Shown here: one piece after another, positions 44,346 to 52,664 of the stretch
Numbering within the stretch: the first letter of the stretch is position 1
Layout: each line of letters opens with the position of its first letter
Assembly (NCBI RefSeq): GCF_037969875.1
Contig: NZ_CP150218.1
Span: 2,108,001 to 2,172,000 of the forward strand
Direction of reading: 5' to 3'
Length of the DNA stretch: 64,000 nt
Source: Paenibacillus sp. FSL R7-0337
GTDB lineage: Bacteria; Bacillota; Bacilli; Paenibacillales; Paenibacillaceae
Position numbers and translations under genes: made by a program
Notes under the pieces: generated by a model
What the model was told of the DNA's origin: nothing
Seen by the model: only the letters and a program-made list of their open reading frames with translations
The model's database searches: none

Positions 44346-44636
44346 TTATATTTCATCTTCTTTAATTTTCACAAGGTAAGGTTTACGCAGCAAATTATAT
44401 TTATAAGCCATAAAATACGACTCCTTTTCCTTCAAAAAAGGCCAGACGATTGACGGCACTTTAATATTTTCAAGGGTCCCGTTTTCCAACTTCACTTTAA
44501 TATATAAATGATTATTCTTTTCCACTTTCTTTTCTATTCTTCCAACCGCAGCAGTACCTCCGCTTACGAAAAAATAATAAAAAATACATATGATCAGAAT
44601 AATCACTGTTAAATTAACGATTTTTCTCTGGTTCAT
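44346..44636 (-). CDS. Small membrane-anchored protein, unknown
   Basis: 96 residues: one N-terminal hydrophobic segment (VIILIICIFYYFFVS) and a basic beta-rich outer domain. AAGGAGG precedes the ATG. It is AT-rich relative to the backbone. No family recognised. Confidence 0.6.
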   Translation of the reverse strand: MNQRKIVNLTVIILIICIFYYFFVSGGTAAVGRIEKKVEKNNHLYIKVKLENGTLENIKVPSIVWPFLKEKESYFMAYKYNLLRKPYLVKIKEDEI

Positions 44637-44743
44637 AATTCCTCCTTAATTGGGATAATGGAAAACTAAAGATCAGCTTGAAAGCGAAACATGCTCTTTC
44701 TATATTGTATAATTATAAAATAGTTTATATGAAAGGTGAAATA

Positions 44744-44947
44744 ATGAAGAACAGTACTAAATGGTTTATTTACATATGTTGGTTCGGGGCTCTTGCTATT
44801 AATATTTGGTTGTTAATACGATCAATTTCAAACAATGAGCCTGTATTCTCTAATGTAGTAGGTGTAGTTTTATTGGTAATTGCTATTATTAGCTTATATT
44901 TCAGTGAGAAAGCTAAAGAACAAGAGAATGGAAGTAACAATCTTTAA
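44744..44947 (+). CDS. Small two-helix membrane protein, unknown
   Basis: 67 residues with two hydrophobic helices and an acidic/polar tail. The ATG at 44744 has AAAGGTGA 4 bases upstream; an earlier in-frame ATG at 44729 overlaps that site. The last gene before the prophage relic. Confidence 0.6.
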   Translation: MKNSTKWFIYICWFGALAINIWLLIRSISNNEPVFSNVVGVVLLVIAIISLYFSEKAKEQENGSNNL

Positions 44948-45016
44948 AAAATTTCAAAAAGTTCATGAACATAGTTATTGAGCATTTGCAAAAACTATAA
45001 AATAAACCCGCCGGGC

Positions 45017-45492
45017 TTAATGCCAGACGAGTTTATTGTTTGAAAGTATTTGAGAACAGCTTATAAAAGGCCATTTAAAGACATAAAAAATCATCCTAGG
45101 AATCCACTTCGCAATATAGGAAATAGGTGTAAATTTGGGATTATCCATATCATCCAGGTTAGTAAGTTCCGTAATCTCTGTAAATTCAGTGATATCGTCA
45201 TTTTTTTCAATAACCCGCGAACCAGACCAGGTTGTCACCGGTTCCACCGTCACATAAGGTTCCAATGAGACAAATTGACGTTTTCTTTCCAAAATCATTG
45301 TTTGAATATCCTTAGGAACAATAAGTCCCCCGTCTTCATCCGTTTCGCCGCTCATTCCTGCACGCGTTTCCTGCGGAAGCATCCAGCAAGGCGCGTTCTT
45401 ATGTAGACAGATCACGCTTGCGCAGCTCTTTCAGGAAAGCGTTACGATACTGCTCATCTTTTCCTGGTTTGGTGTCCCGCTGCTCCTTGGAC
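45017..45492 (-). pseudogene. HK97-type phage major capsid protein remnant
   Basis: The minus strand shows the delta/N-arm of a HK97-fold capsid (SKEQRDTKPGKDEQYRNAF, then ETDEDGGLIVPKDIQTMI and VEPVTTWSGSRVIEKNDD) to about 45070, then loses frame. The larger part of the capsid is missing. It follows the prohead protease remnant as in normal HK97-type gene order. Confidence 0.75.
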
Positions 45493-45503
45493 GTAATGCC
45501 TAA

Positions 45504-45785
45504 CTAATCAATGCTGCGCTGACTCACTTCGCTATCTGTGTTGTTAGGAAGGTCAAATTCAAATGAAAGTCCCACATCATCTTCTAGCAACCGCAACGTC
45601 CCCGGTTTCGTTGATCCGAGAACAAAGTCACTGCGATGATTCCAAAACGCTTTAATCACGTTCTCCTGCAAACTCCGGGAAAATGCCCCTGCGGCTACAC
45701 GCTCGTAGAACTCTCCCCAAATCAGTTGGCTGCGCTGGTTAAACTTAACGACATATCCGCCGATGGTTTGAGTTTTACTGTCTCC
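45504..45785 (-). pseudogene. HK97-type prohead protease remnant
   Basis: The minus strand frame from about 45785 gives GGYVVKFNQRSQLIWGEFYE, AFWNHRSDFVLGSTKPGTLR and LEDDVGLSFEFDLPN, the N-terminal part of a caudovirus prohead serine protease including the active-site histidine region (NHRSD). A stop at 45504 follows before the catalytic serine part. The 5' end is replaced by a tandem repeat. Confidence 0.75.
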
Positions 45786-45803
45786 CTCTCCTTCGCACTA
45801 CGA

Positions 45804-45842
45804 ACTATGCACTATGCACTATGCACTATGCACTATGCACTA
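45804..45842. repeat. 7-bp tandem repeat (ACTATGC)
   Basis: Five exact head-to-tail copies of ACTATGC plus a partial sixth. It lies exactly between the terminase remnant and the prohead protease remnant, where a portal gene is expected but absent. Confidence 0.95.
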
Positions 45843-46890
45843 CAATTTTAACCGGCAAGTAGTGAATAACCTTGGATCTGCTGAATTGTACGCTTCGTCA
45901 TGCTCGATTCGTATCTGTTTCTGCAGTTCCTGAGTATACTCATTTTCTTCCTGCAAAATCGGGTTGGCTTTAACCCAATTCTGTTCATTATGTGGATCAT
46001 CTGCCTTTTCCAGCTCCCGAATCATCACATAATAGGTTTCAATCATTGGGGTATGGCCGTCCAACATCTTACATAGGGAATCATATTCCTTTTTGCAGGG
46101 ACTATTTTCGGCATCTTTACCAGCCGTAGAAATGATCTGCATTAAGGATTGCAGCCGTTTACAGAAGCCGGAATACGATACGTCCAGGATTTCGCTAGTC
46201 GGATGTGCGTGATATTCGTCAATAATGACCAAACATGTAGCGCCAGAGTCCTTATTTTTTGTATCCTTGGACAATGGGCCGCAGCCAGCCGCCCCGCTTC
46301 GCATGTTCAATGTAGGTTCGCTTGATCCGCAGCCGCTTGGATATATCGGGGCTGTTCTCTCTCATGGCCTTAGCGTCCAGCCAGACCCGCTTCGCCAGCT
46401 GCTTATCGACGGCAGCGCATTCCACTTCCGGGCTTTCTTCATACCGTTTCAAGTAGGGCTGTCCTGGTGGATAGACGCAATCCCCGCACATCCCGTAAAG
46501 GGATAGGCCAGACATTTCGGTCGATTTTATGTTCCCCCGCGCGCGTAAGTGCAGTGCCTTTGTAAACCGCCGCTTCCCACTGTCCATATGCACCCAGCCA
46601 TAGACGCAGCCAGAATCAAATTTCTAAAAAGGAAGCAACTCTATAAGTTGCCCGGAGAATTGACCGCGCACATGACGACAGCAGCGTTCAAACCATTCAA
46701 ATATTCGGTCTGCTCTGGATTCATCGAAGACATACGGAAACGCAGGATTTGCCTGCCTTTCTAAATCAGATAGATGTCGTTTACACGCCTGCTGTTCTCG
46801 CTTGCAAGCGTCCCCCAATCCCATGACAACTTCTGCGGCATAACGATTAGTCGAGTGAACATCCTCCCAATTAATCGAAGAGTCCGGCAT
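45843..46890 (-). pseudogene. Phage terminase large subunit, broken
   Basis: Reading from 46890 the pieces line up as one Terminase_1-type protein: NWEDVHSTNRYAAEVVMG, FEWFERCCRHVRGQFSGQ, a stop near 46624, then CVYGWVHMDSGKRRFTKALH, CAAVDKQLAKRVWLDAKAM, and after a further frameshift LVIIDEYHAHPTSEILDV (Walker B with the acidic pair DE) to about 45850. The protein packages DNA into capsids. At least two lesions and the loss of the nuclease end show it is dead. Confidence 0.8.
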
Positions 46891-47352
46891 TCTCGTCTTC
46901 CTCCTGGTCCGCCGTCTTGTTTGCTAACCGCGCCCGCGATTCCGCATTTAGGCGGAGCTTGTTGGAATAAGAATGAATGAGCCGGGAATAGCTCTGTGCC
47001 ATCTTCACGTAAACTCTGACAACCATATTTCCCTGAGCGTTCAACTCCATATATCCTTCGATATCAATTAGCCGGTTCGCATCCTGGTACTTCGCAACAG
47101 CATCACAATAAGCGCCTAGTACATCTTCATCCACTTTATCCAGGACACCGAATTCGGCCATATCCTTGACTGTTTTCGCCAGACCTTCCGGGCCTCATCA
47201 TTCAGCCAACTGGGTATTTTGAGAGTCTGCTTCTTCTTTCGCTCGAATTTTTTCGTAGCAGCTTCCCGAGCGATTACCTCAGCTTCAGTCCAATGCTTAC
47301 CGCCGCCTTTCTGTCCCACTCGCATGTGATTGAAATTAACAATTTCTGTCAT
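46871..47352 (-). pseudogene. P27-type phage terminase small subunit, frameshifted
   Basis: Starts at 47352 (MRVGQKGGGKHWTEAEV, then WLNDEARKVWRK). Near 47150 one base is missing in an A run and the protein continues in another frame (MAEFGVLDKVDEDVLGAYCD, QSYSRLIHSYSNKLRLNAES). It overlaps the terminase large subunit by about 20 bp, as normal for this gene pair. Confidence 0.8.
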
Positions 47353-47446
47353 ATTTTCCCTATCTCCTTTAGAAATTTTTACTGGGGACTTTTTTTTCAC
47401 ACAAGAGTCCGATGTGGTCTACTTCTTTAATTTATTATTTTTTAGA

Positions 47447-47467
47447 TTTTTTTTTTTGGGGGGGGGG
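47447..47467. repeat. Double homopolymer T11-G10
   Basis: Eleven T followed directly by ten G in the gap between the HEPN-type gene and the small terminase. Such runs are slippage-prone; it may be phase-variable DNA or a sequencing/assembly weakness. Confidence 0.9.
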
Positions 47468-47522
47468 CATAAAAAAGACAGCAGATTATAGGATGCCGAT
47501 TTGTAATTTTGTTGTTATAATA

Positions 47523-48845
47523 CTAAGCTTCAATTGAAATATTTTCTTCAATATTTTCTTCCTCGTGATCCAGCAGGGCTACGAATTTCTCATCATTTCT
47601 ATATTCAGTGAATATAGGCCAACTCATTAATGCCTCAACGGTAAGTTCTTCTGTTTTAATGGCTTTGGGAATTTCATTATACATTCTTTCAGTATCCCCT
47701 ACTAATGCAGCATAGCAAACTTGAAAATCTCTAGTTTTGTCAAAAAAGTCACTAGATTCCACTTCGTTTTTTACTTCATTGAAATTTCCAAGTCTCTTCA
47801 AACTAAGCCAGTAATTTATCTGAGAGACTGTTTTGCTAATACTATCAATTGATTTTTCTAAAAGGTTAAACTGATAAATATCTTTAGCAAGTTCCCATTC
47901 TTGGCTTAGCATTAACTCCATACCTATATCTCCTATATAACTCACTCGTTCATCCGATTCCTTCTCCATCATACGCCAGTACTCTAATCCTATAAGAACA
48001 CCAACATGTCGTATTGTGCTTATACTCTTATCTATATACTCAGGAGTGATTTCAAGTTTTTCCCCAAGCATAACCTCACTTTTAAATTCAGAATTGATGT
48101 TGTTGAGGTATATATTGTTTGCAATTCCTTCATTATGAACAAACAAATTTCTTCGCTGAATAATTTCTATTACCTTATCATTTAACGGTGAGATGCGGTC
48201 TAATTTCAACTTCATATTTGTTTTTATATAATTTATCCATTCAAGATATTTATCTCTAAGCAAAGTCTCTATTACTTGTTCAATTAAGTATTGCTCTGCA
48301 TTTTCAAATGAACCCAATTTTCTTATATCATCAAAAGTTAGAGTCTTATATTCAATGTCTGCAGCTTTTGGATACCGAACTAAACGATGCTTAATTATTG
48401 AGGCTACAAACATTTCAAAATATATTACCATACTTATTAAGGTACTCTGATATAAAATGCTTAATTGTTTTTGCCTTGACCTGTAGTCTTTAAGTGCTTT
48501 TTTTGTAGCAACGCCAGCTAATCCATGAATACTAATATCGGTTTTATTGAGTAATTTCACCCCGTGTTTTTCATCAAGTAATTTTTCTAAATATGCTGTT
48601 TTTTTGTCTTTCACTTCTTGATCAACATCAAGATCCATCGTTCCGAACTTCAATATTTTCAACATTTCTAAGAGTAATTCAACATCCCTTTCTTCTATCT
48701 TACTTTCTTTTTTTCGAATTACATCATTAAGAAGAACTGGCCTTAAGTTGTTTGCAAATGATTTTAAAGAATGTAAGTTCAAAAGAAAGGAATCTAGTAA
48801 ATGCTTATACTGACCTTCTATTCCTGCATTCCCTTGTTCATTCAT
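47523..48845 (-). CDS. HEPN-motif protein, prophage cargo
   Basis: A 440-residue, mostly helical protein. Residues 232-237 read RNLFVH, an Rx4H motif of HEPN ribonuclease domains, within a helical segment (VIEIIQRRNLFVHNEG). An earlier segment, MVIYFEMFVASIIKHRLV, is also typical of HEPN-like helices. The C-terminal third looks like helical repeats. It is intact, low in GC and sits between phage HNH and small terminase genes, a usual cargo position. AGGGGA lies 7 bases before the ATG. An RNA-cleaving abortive-infection role is inference. Confidence 0.7.
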   Translation of the reverse strand: MNEQGNAGIEGQYKHLLDSFLLNLHSLKSFANNLRPVLLNDVIRKKESKIEERDVELLLEMLKILKFGTMDLDVDQEVKDKKTAYLEKLLDEKHGVKLLNKTDISIHGLAGVATKKALKDYRSRQKQLSILYQSTLISMVIYFEMFVASIIKHRLVRYPKAADIEYKTLTFDDIRKLGSFENAEQYLIEQVIETLLRDKYLEWINYIKTNMKLKLDRISPLNDKVIEIIQRRNLFVHNEGIANNIYLNNINSEFKSEVMLGEKLEITPEYIDKSISTIRHVGVLIGLEYWRMMEKESDERVSYIGDIGMELMLSQEWELAKDIYQFNLLEKSIDSISKTVSQINYWLSLKRLGNFNEVKNEVESSDFFDKTRDFQVCYAALVGDTERMYNEIPKAIKTEELTVEALMSWPIFTEYRNDEKFVALLDHEEENIEENISIEA

Positions 48846-48911
48846 ACTTTATCCCCTATCACATTTAATTCGTTAATTTTATCACATTCCTGAGTCCCCT
48901 CCTATAATTTT

Positions 48912-49238
48912 CTATTTTACCCCAAACCCGCCATCCTCTCTAACCGTCTTTGAATCGTGACAACACTTACATATCGCCTGCCAGTTACTACGATTCCAGA
49001 ATAACTCCTTATTCCCTTTATGCGGTTTGATATGATCAACCACCGTAGCAGCCTCTACCTTATCGGCCTTTAGGCATTCAACGCATAGCGGATACTTCCG
49101 TAAGAAACCTAATCGAGCCTTACGCCACTGTCTGTCATAGCCACGCTGTGAGGCCGTACCACGATATCTATCATAGCTGTGCTTCTCTTGTGTATGTTCT
49201 GTACAATAACGCCCTCTAGTGAGGTTCCTACAGCCCAC
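48912..49238 (-). CDS. Phage HNH endonuclease
   Basis: About 108 residues or slightly more. The HNH core is VVDHIKPHKGN with later NWQAICKCCHD; zinc ligands are CVEC and CKCC. HNH proteins in this position, beside the small terminase, take part in DNA packaging of HK97-type phages. The frame stays open upstream to about 49285 (KPCSRVGCRNLTRG) but no ATG, GTG or TTG with a ribosome site is found there, so the true start may be mutated. The usual neighbour, the small terminase, is separated from it by the HEPN-type gene. Confidence 0.8.
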   Translation of the reverse strand: MGCRNLTRGRYCTEHTQEKHSYDRYRGTASQRGYDRQWRKARLGFLRKYPLCVECLKADKVEAATVVDHIKPHKGNKELFWNRSNWQAICKCCHDSKTVREDGGFGVK

Positions 49239-49437
49239 ACGACTGCATGGTTTAAGTGGTGATTCCGCTATAATTAACCCCTCTGCTGCTGTTGAATAAC
49301 TGGTAAATACTGTGCGATCTAATTACACATATCTTATATTGTGTTAAACTCATGCACCTATCACAAACCCTTGCCCTGTATGGCTTCTCAGCCTATCACA
49401 GAAATGAGTTCCACCTATCCTTAATATGAGTAACTGA

Positions 49438-49986
49438 CTATGCTTTATGACGCTTTAAAGCTGAGTCCATGCTGTCTTGAGTCATGCCAATGTACCTAAG
49501 CGTAATTTTAGGTGACGAGTGATTGAAGAATTCCATTAGCATCCCAATATCTTTATCTGTTGTCTCGTTGTAAAAAATGTAACCAAACGTTTTACGAAGT
49601 GTATGGCAACCCAACTCTGATAGTCTACGCTCATCTCCAATGGTTCGCATAATCTTATAAGCCATCTCACGAGTAATAGGGCGATTCATTCCCTCACGAC
49701 TTTTTATTAAATATTCATTTGTTGGCTTGTCCTCGATATAGGATTCTAATTCTTTCTTCAACTCTGAAGCCATAAAAGTCCTTTTTTCCTTGTTCGTCTT
49801 CTTCTCTCGTAAGGTAATGTGTGATCCCTTTACATTCCCTACACGTAACCATAAAATATCGCTAATACGCAAGCCTGTATAAATGCCCAATAGGAACATC
49901 ACATAATTCCTACGATTTGACTGTTTAAGGTAATCCTTATTATCCTGAAGAACTTTTGGATCTCGAATGGGTTGAACAAAGTTCAT
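49438..49986 (-). CDS. Short tyrosine recombinase, phage type
   Basis: 182 residues containing only the catalytic domain of a tyrosine recombinase: first Arg in GLRISDILWL, HTLRKTFG (His, Arg), NHSSPKITLRYIG (His, Tyr). Proteins of this size lie in the late-gene control region of many Firmicutes phages. The frame is intact. The start region has a CCTCCC-complement site (GGGAGGTGG). It is distinct from the full-length integrase at 52665. Confidence 0.85.
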   Translation of the reverse strand: MNFVQPIRDPKVLQDNKDYLKQSNRRNYVMFLLGIYTGLRISDILWLRVGNVKGSHITLREKKTNKEKRTFMASELKKELESYIEDKPTNEYLIKSREGMNRPITREMAYKIMRTIGDERRLSELGCHTLRKTFGYIFYNETTDKDIGMLMEFFNHSSPKITLRYIGMTQDSMDSALKRHKA

Positions 49987-50003
49987 TTATTAGCACCACC
50001 TCC

Positions 50004-50126
50004 CTAATGCATCCCAAGGGCTTCGCACAAGACTGAGCAGCTCTTCCCATCGAACCCATATGAAGCCTTTGTAATGAGTGGTTGTTTAGAAACCGGCGGT
50101 TCCCTGAGTCGTCTCGTTATCTCCAT
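50004..50126 (-). CDS. Small phage protein (relative of 51495 protein)
   Basis: 40 residues starting at an ATG with GGAGGGTGA upstream. Its first half, EITRRLREPPVSKQP, matches the plus-strand protein at 51495 (EVRRLREPPVPKQP), but the cysteine-rich second half is replaced by unrelated sequence, so it may be a truncated copy. It ends just before the recombinase gene. Confidence 0.55.
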   Translation of the reverse strand: MEITRRLREPPVSKQPLITKASYGFDGKSCSVLCEALGMH

Positions 50127-50150
50127 TGCTCACCCTCCAATGAAAAATAA

Positions 50151-50180
50151 AAAAGACCCCTCAGAAAAGAGCGGCCTTTT
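50151..50180 (-). terminator. Terminator of the nuclease-like gene
   Basis: A 12-bp imperfect stem (AAAAGACCCCTC with GAGCGGCCTTTT) and a T-rich tail on the minus strand, downstream of the 50240 gene. Confidence 0.6.
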
Positions 50181-50239
50181 ATAATTATGTTTTTCTTTTT
50201 TCAAATTTTAACATCACCATATTTTTTCCCTGAGCGGTT

Positions 50240-51157
50240 TTAATAAGTGAAGTTTTCAATTGCATATAAAAATTTAGGAAGCCCAATATATCCTCTGTCT
50301 ATTTCTTTATTTGTTAATAATTCTAGATTCTTTTGTTTATAACATTTCTCAATTTTCCGTAATGATTTTTCCATTGATAAAAATATTTTTTTCGATTCAT
50401 TTTTCCTGATTTTCGCAAACTCATCCACGAAATCAGAAGTAATAACATCGACGTTTGAAGTAATATCGTGAGCGTCAGAACCATCCCAATATAATCTGAT
50501 ATGATTTGTTTCTTCCAACTCAATTTTTTTATTTTCCTCATTATAGATTGCTTGATATAACGTCCCGTTAACAACTATAACAGGGAGTACAATTTCAGCA
50601 AATTTAGGAATTTCCAAAAACTGGTTTACGGGATCTACGTTGTAATAATTCGCTTTAAGATTGGCTGTAGCTGTTACATTTTGCATTGATGAGTAAAACA
50701 GATCCTTCCCACTAGAGAAGGCTTGTCTTCCAGAAAACCCAGGTACCTCAGGAGTTATAAAATGAGAAGTATCAAATAGTGTCTCATCGGTTGCAATATC
50801 CCATAGTAAAGCTTCACCCAGATATGATCCAATAGTTTGTGATATACAATATGAGAGCGGTCTATCACTTCCTTTTGAGCAAAAAATCACCCAAGGTTTA
50901 TCTTTACTCCACTTACATTCAAGTACATGGGAGATTTTAAATTGTGTGCCGTTAAATGTAAGTGAAACAGAAGCAGTTACGTCTATTTCCCGATTAATAC
51001 CATGTTCTTCATCTCTAAAATTTTCACCTTGCATAACATGAAAACCTTGTTTTTCAAATGCTGTTGCCGTTAAAAACTCTAATGAATATCCCTCTTTTTC
51101 TAGCCAGTCTTCAACCTTCACTTTTAGCGGAGTTATTGTGTCAGTATTAATACTCAT
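50240..51157 (-). CDS. PD-(D/E)XK-type nuclease-like protein, prophage cargo
   Basis: A 305-residue protein. The N-terminal third has the nuclease signature: FEKQGFHVMQGENF, then REIDVTAS with Asp59, and LECKWSKDKPW with Glu80-x-Lys82, the D-(20)-ExK pattern of restriction-endonuclease-like folds (Mrr-like branch). The C-terminal two thirds show no motif I recognise. AT-rich compared with neighbours. GAGGTGA lies 5 bases before ATG at 51157. It probably cuts DNA; whether it is a restriction or abortive defence enzyme is inference. Confidence 0.7.
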   Translation of the reverse strand: MSINTDTITPLKVKVEDWLEKEGYSLEFLTATAFEKQGFHVMQGENFRDEEHGINREIDVTASVSLTFNGTQFKISHVLECKWSKDKPWVIFCSKGSDRPLSYCISQTIGSYLGEALLWDIATDETLFDTSHFITPEVPGFSGRQAFSSGKDLFYSSMQNVTATANLKANYYNVDPVNQFLEIPKFAEIVLPVIVVNGTLYQAIYNEENKKIELEETNHIRLYWDGSDAHDITSNVDVITSDFVDEFAKIRKNESKKIFLSMEKSLRKIEKCYKQKNLELLTNKEIDRGYIGLPKFLYAIENFTY

Positions 51158-51204
51158 AATTCTCACCTCTGATTAATTATAGACATATATTATCTTATTC
51201 TATA

Positions 51205-51370
51205 ATCTACCATATATTTATCCATAGTTCTTTCCGAATCCCCTATATACTCGAACTTTTTAGCATTATGGTATGCCTTACAGAGTGCTTGCCAGTTAGT
51301 CCGACCCAGAATATATCTTAGTTTACCTACCGGGTCATGTCGGCTGAACAAAAGTTCATCCACACCCACC
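51205..51370 (-). pseudogene. HNH endonuclease fragment
   Basis: The minus strand reads HDPVGKLRYILGRTNWQALC and KAYHNAKKFEYIGD, the C-terminal part of an HNH domain without its start. The rest of 51158-51494 holds no other gene, only a small hairpin (about 51450-51476) in front of the 51495 gene. Confidence 0.55.
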
Positions 51371-51494
51371 GTAGCATAGGGGATGTTTGTCGGGAATACC
51401 GTCCGTCACCATGCAAATACGGGGATATGTAAATGAATGTAAACATTCAAAGTCGCTCTGATACAGGGCGGCTTTTCACATTGGGGGAAAAGCA

Positions 51495-51653
51495 ATGAAT
51501 GAGGTAAGGAGACTCAGGGAACCGCCAGTACCGAAACAGCCAGTAAAATGCAAGGGCTGCATTTGGGGCAAGTGGGAATTAGCAGCTCAGTTCTGTTCTA
51601 TGCCGATCTGTGTGAAACAGAGCGGCGTTGCTCAGTCGATTCAATTACGTTGA
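51495..51653 (+). CDS. Small cysteine-rich phage protein
   Basis: 52 residues with two CxxC-like pairs (CKGC and CSMPIC) around a Trp-rich loop, suggesting a small zinc-binding protein. GGGGGA lies upstream of the ATG. It is the plus-strand relative of the 50004 gene. Typical of small orphan genes in Paenibacillus phages. Confidence 0.6.
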   Translation: MNEVRRLREPPVPKQPVKCKGCIWGKWELAAQFCSMPICVKQSGVAQSIQLR

Positions 51654-51659
51654 ACAGCA

Positions 51660-52137
51660 CTTTCTTGATAGGCTGGAAATCTTCATCCGATGAAGCAGCC
51701 GAATCGTTCAGCATGCTGTTAACAACCAGCCCGGCATCGTCACTCTCATAAGCCAGTTGCATCTGCCGTTCAGCCGCATAAATGGCATTACGCAAAGTAT
51801 GCTTGTCCTCAAGCACTCCGATATAAAAACCGATCCCAACCAGCAGACGGCACCGCATGAGCAAGCTTTAGCAGATAACTTGTCCCACCGATCTTCTCCA
51901 GCTGCTTCCTGCTGTGCAGCGCATTCGCAAGAGCCGGAAACTCAATAGGATCATCTGCTCGGTGCAGATCAAGAATGGCCGTGAATATTTGCTTATGTAC
52001 CGGATTAAAAAATAATCCGGCTCTAGCGTAGCCGCAATTTCTACGGCATCCCCTGTTTTGTCAATGAGGATGGCACCGAGAACCGTTGCTTCTGCGGCAG
52101 GGCTATTCGGTAGTTCGCGTACTTCCAAGTCTTGCAT
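51660..52137 (-). pseudogene. Phage DnaB-type replicative helicase, N-terminal remnant
   Basis: From ATG 52137 (AAGGAG upstream) the frame gives ELPNSPAAEATVLGAILIDK and ATLEPDYF, the start of the DnaB N-terminal domain. A frameshift follows, with DKHTLRNAIYAAERQMQLAY and SSDEDFQPIKKVLFNVIE recoverable in another frame. The RecA-like helicase domain is missing. Confidence 0.75.
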
Positions 52138-52450
52138 ACAGTGACTCCTTCCAATCGGCAGGCGGCAGTTCAGCAAGCTTATCCTGCTTGCTGTTTTGCG
52201 GCGGCGTTGGTTTATTACGTTTCGGCGTACTAGCAGTATTGACATTCCTCCACGCTTCCTTTATCCCTTTCAGGTAATAAGAAAAGCTGTTTGGCTGCTG
52301 GAAATCGTCTCCCTCACGTTCCTGCTTTGCCTTATACAGGCTTTCCATAGTTGTGATGGTAAAGGGTACCTTCATCCCCCCGGCGACCATCGTACCCATG
52401 GCTAAGCGTTCCGTTTGAGTGACATAAAAGTCGATTTTCATATGTCCCAT
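52103..52450 (-). CDS. Phage replication protein C-terminal fragment
   Basis: About 100 residues, rich in Pro and Lys in the second half (STPKRNKPTPPQNSKQDK), ending just inside the DnaB start as in phage replication modules where an initiator or loader precedes dnaB. No initiation domain is visible, so the 5' part is probably lost. Exact family uncertain. Confidence 0.5.
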   Translation of the reverse strand: MGHMKIDFYVTQTERLAMGTMVAGGMKVPFTITTMESLYKAKQEREGDDFQQPNSFSYYLKGIKEAWRNVNTASTPKRNKPTPPQNSKQDKLAELPPADWKESLYARLGSTRTTE

Positions 52451-52664
52451 GATTCAGCGACTATACTTTCCGGGGATCTCTCAATTCTTAAGGATCGCAA
52501 GGGCTTCGTTGCTATAAACCTATCGCGTGTAGCATGGCGACACGGCAAACTGTCAACACGGTTGTATCTTACGATGGAGGCAATAGACGATGCTTTGAAT
52601 TTTTGAGAGGAGTGATGCGATAGAATACTTTTCTGCAAATAAATAAATTTTTAAGGAGGAAGCT
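52451..52664. other. Region between replication fragment and integrase
   Basis: A plus-strand frame to 52606 (ILKDRKGFVAINLSRVAW) may be the tail of a lost phage gene. A GGAGGA site at 52654 serves the integrase. Confidence 0.35.

Noticed and set aside
44948..45016. Copy of the tRNA 3' end at the left border of the prophage
   Set aside because: I looked for a repeat of the CAU tRNA 3' end there and found none, so the left attachment site of the prophage cannot be placed.
45804..45842. Possible CRISPR array
   Set aside because: The repeats are 7 bp with no spacers. No repeat-spacer structure or cas gene is present in the window.
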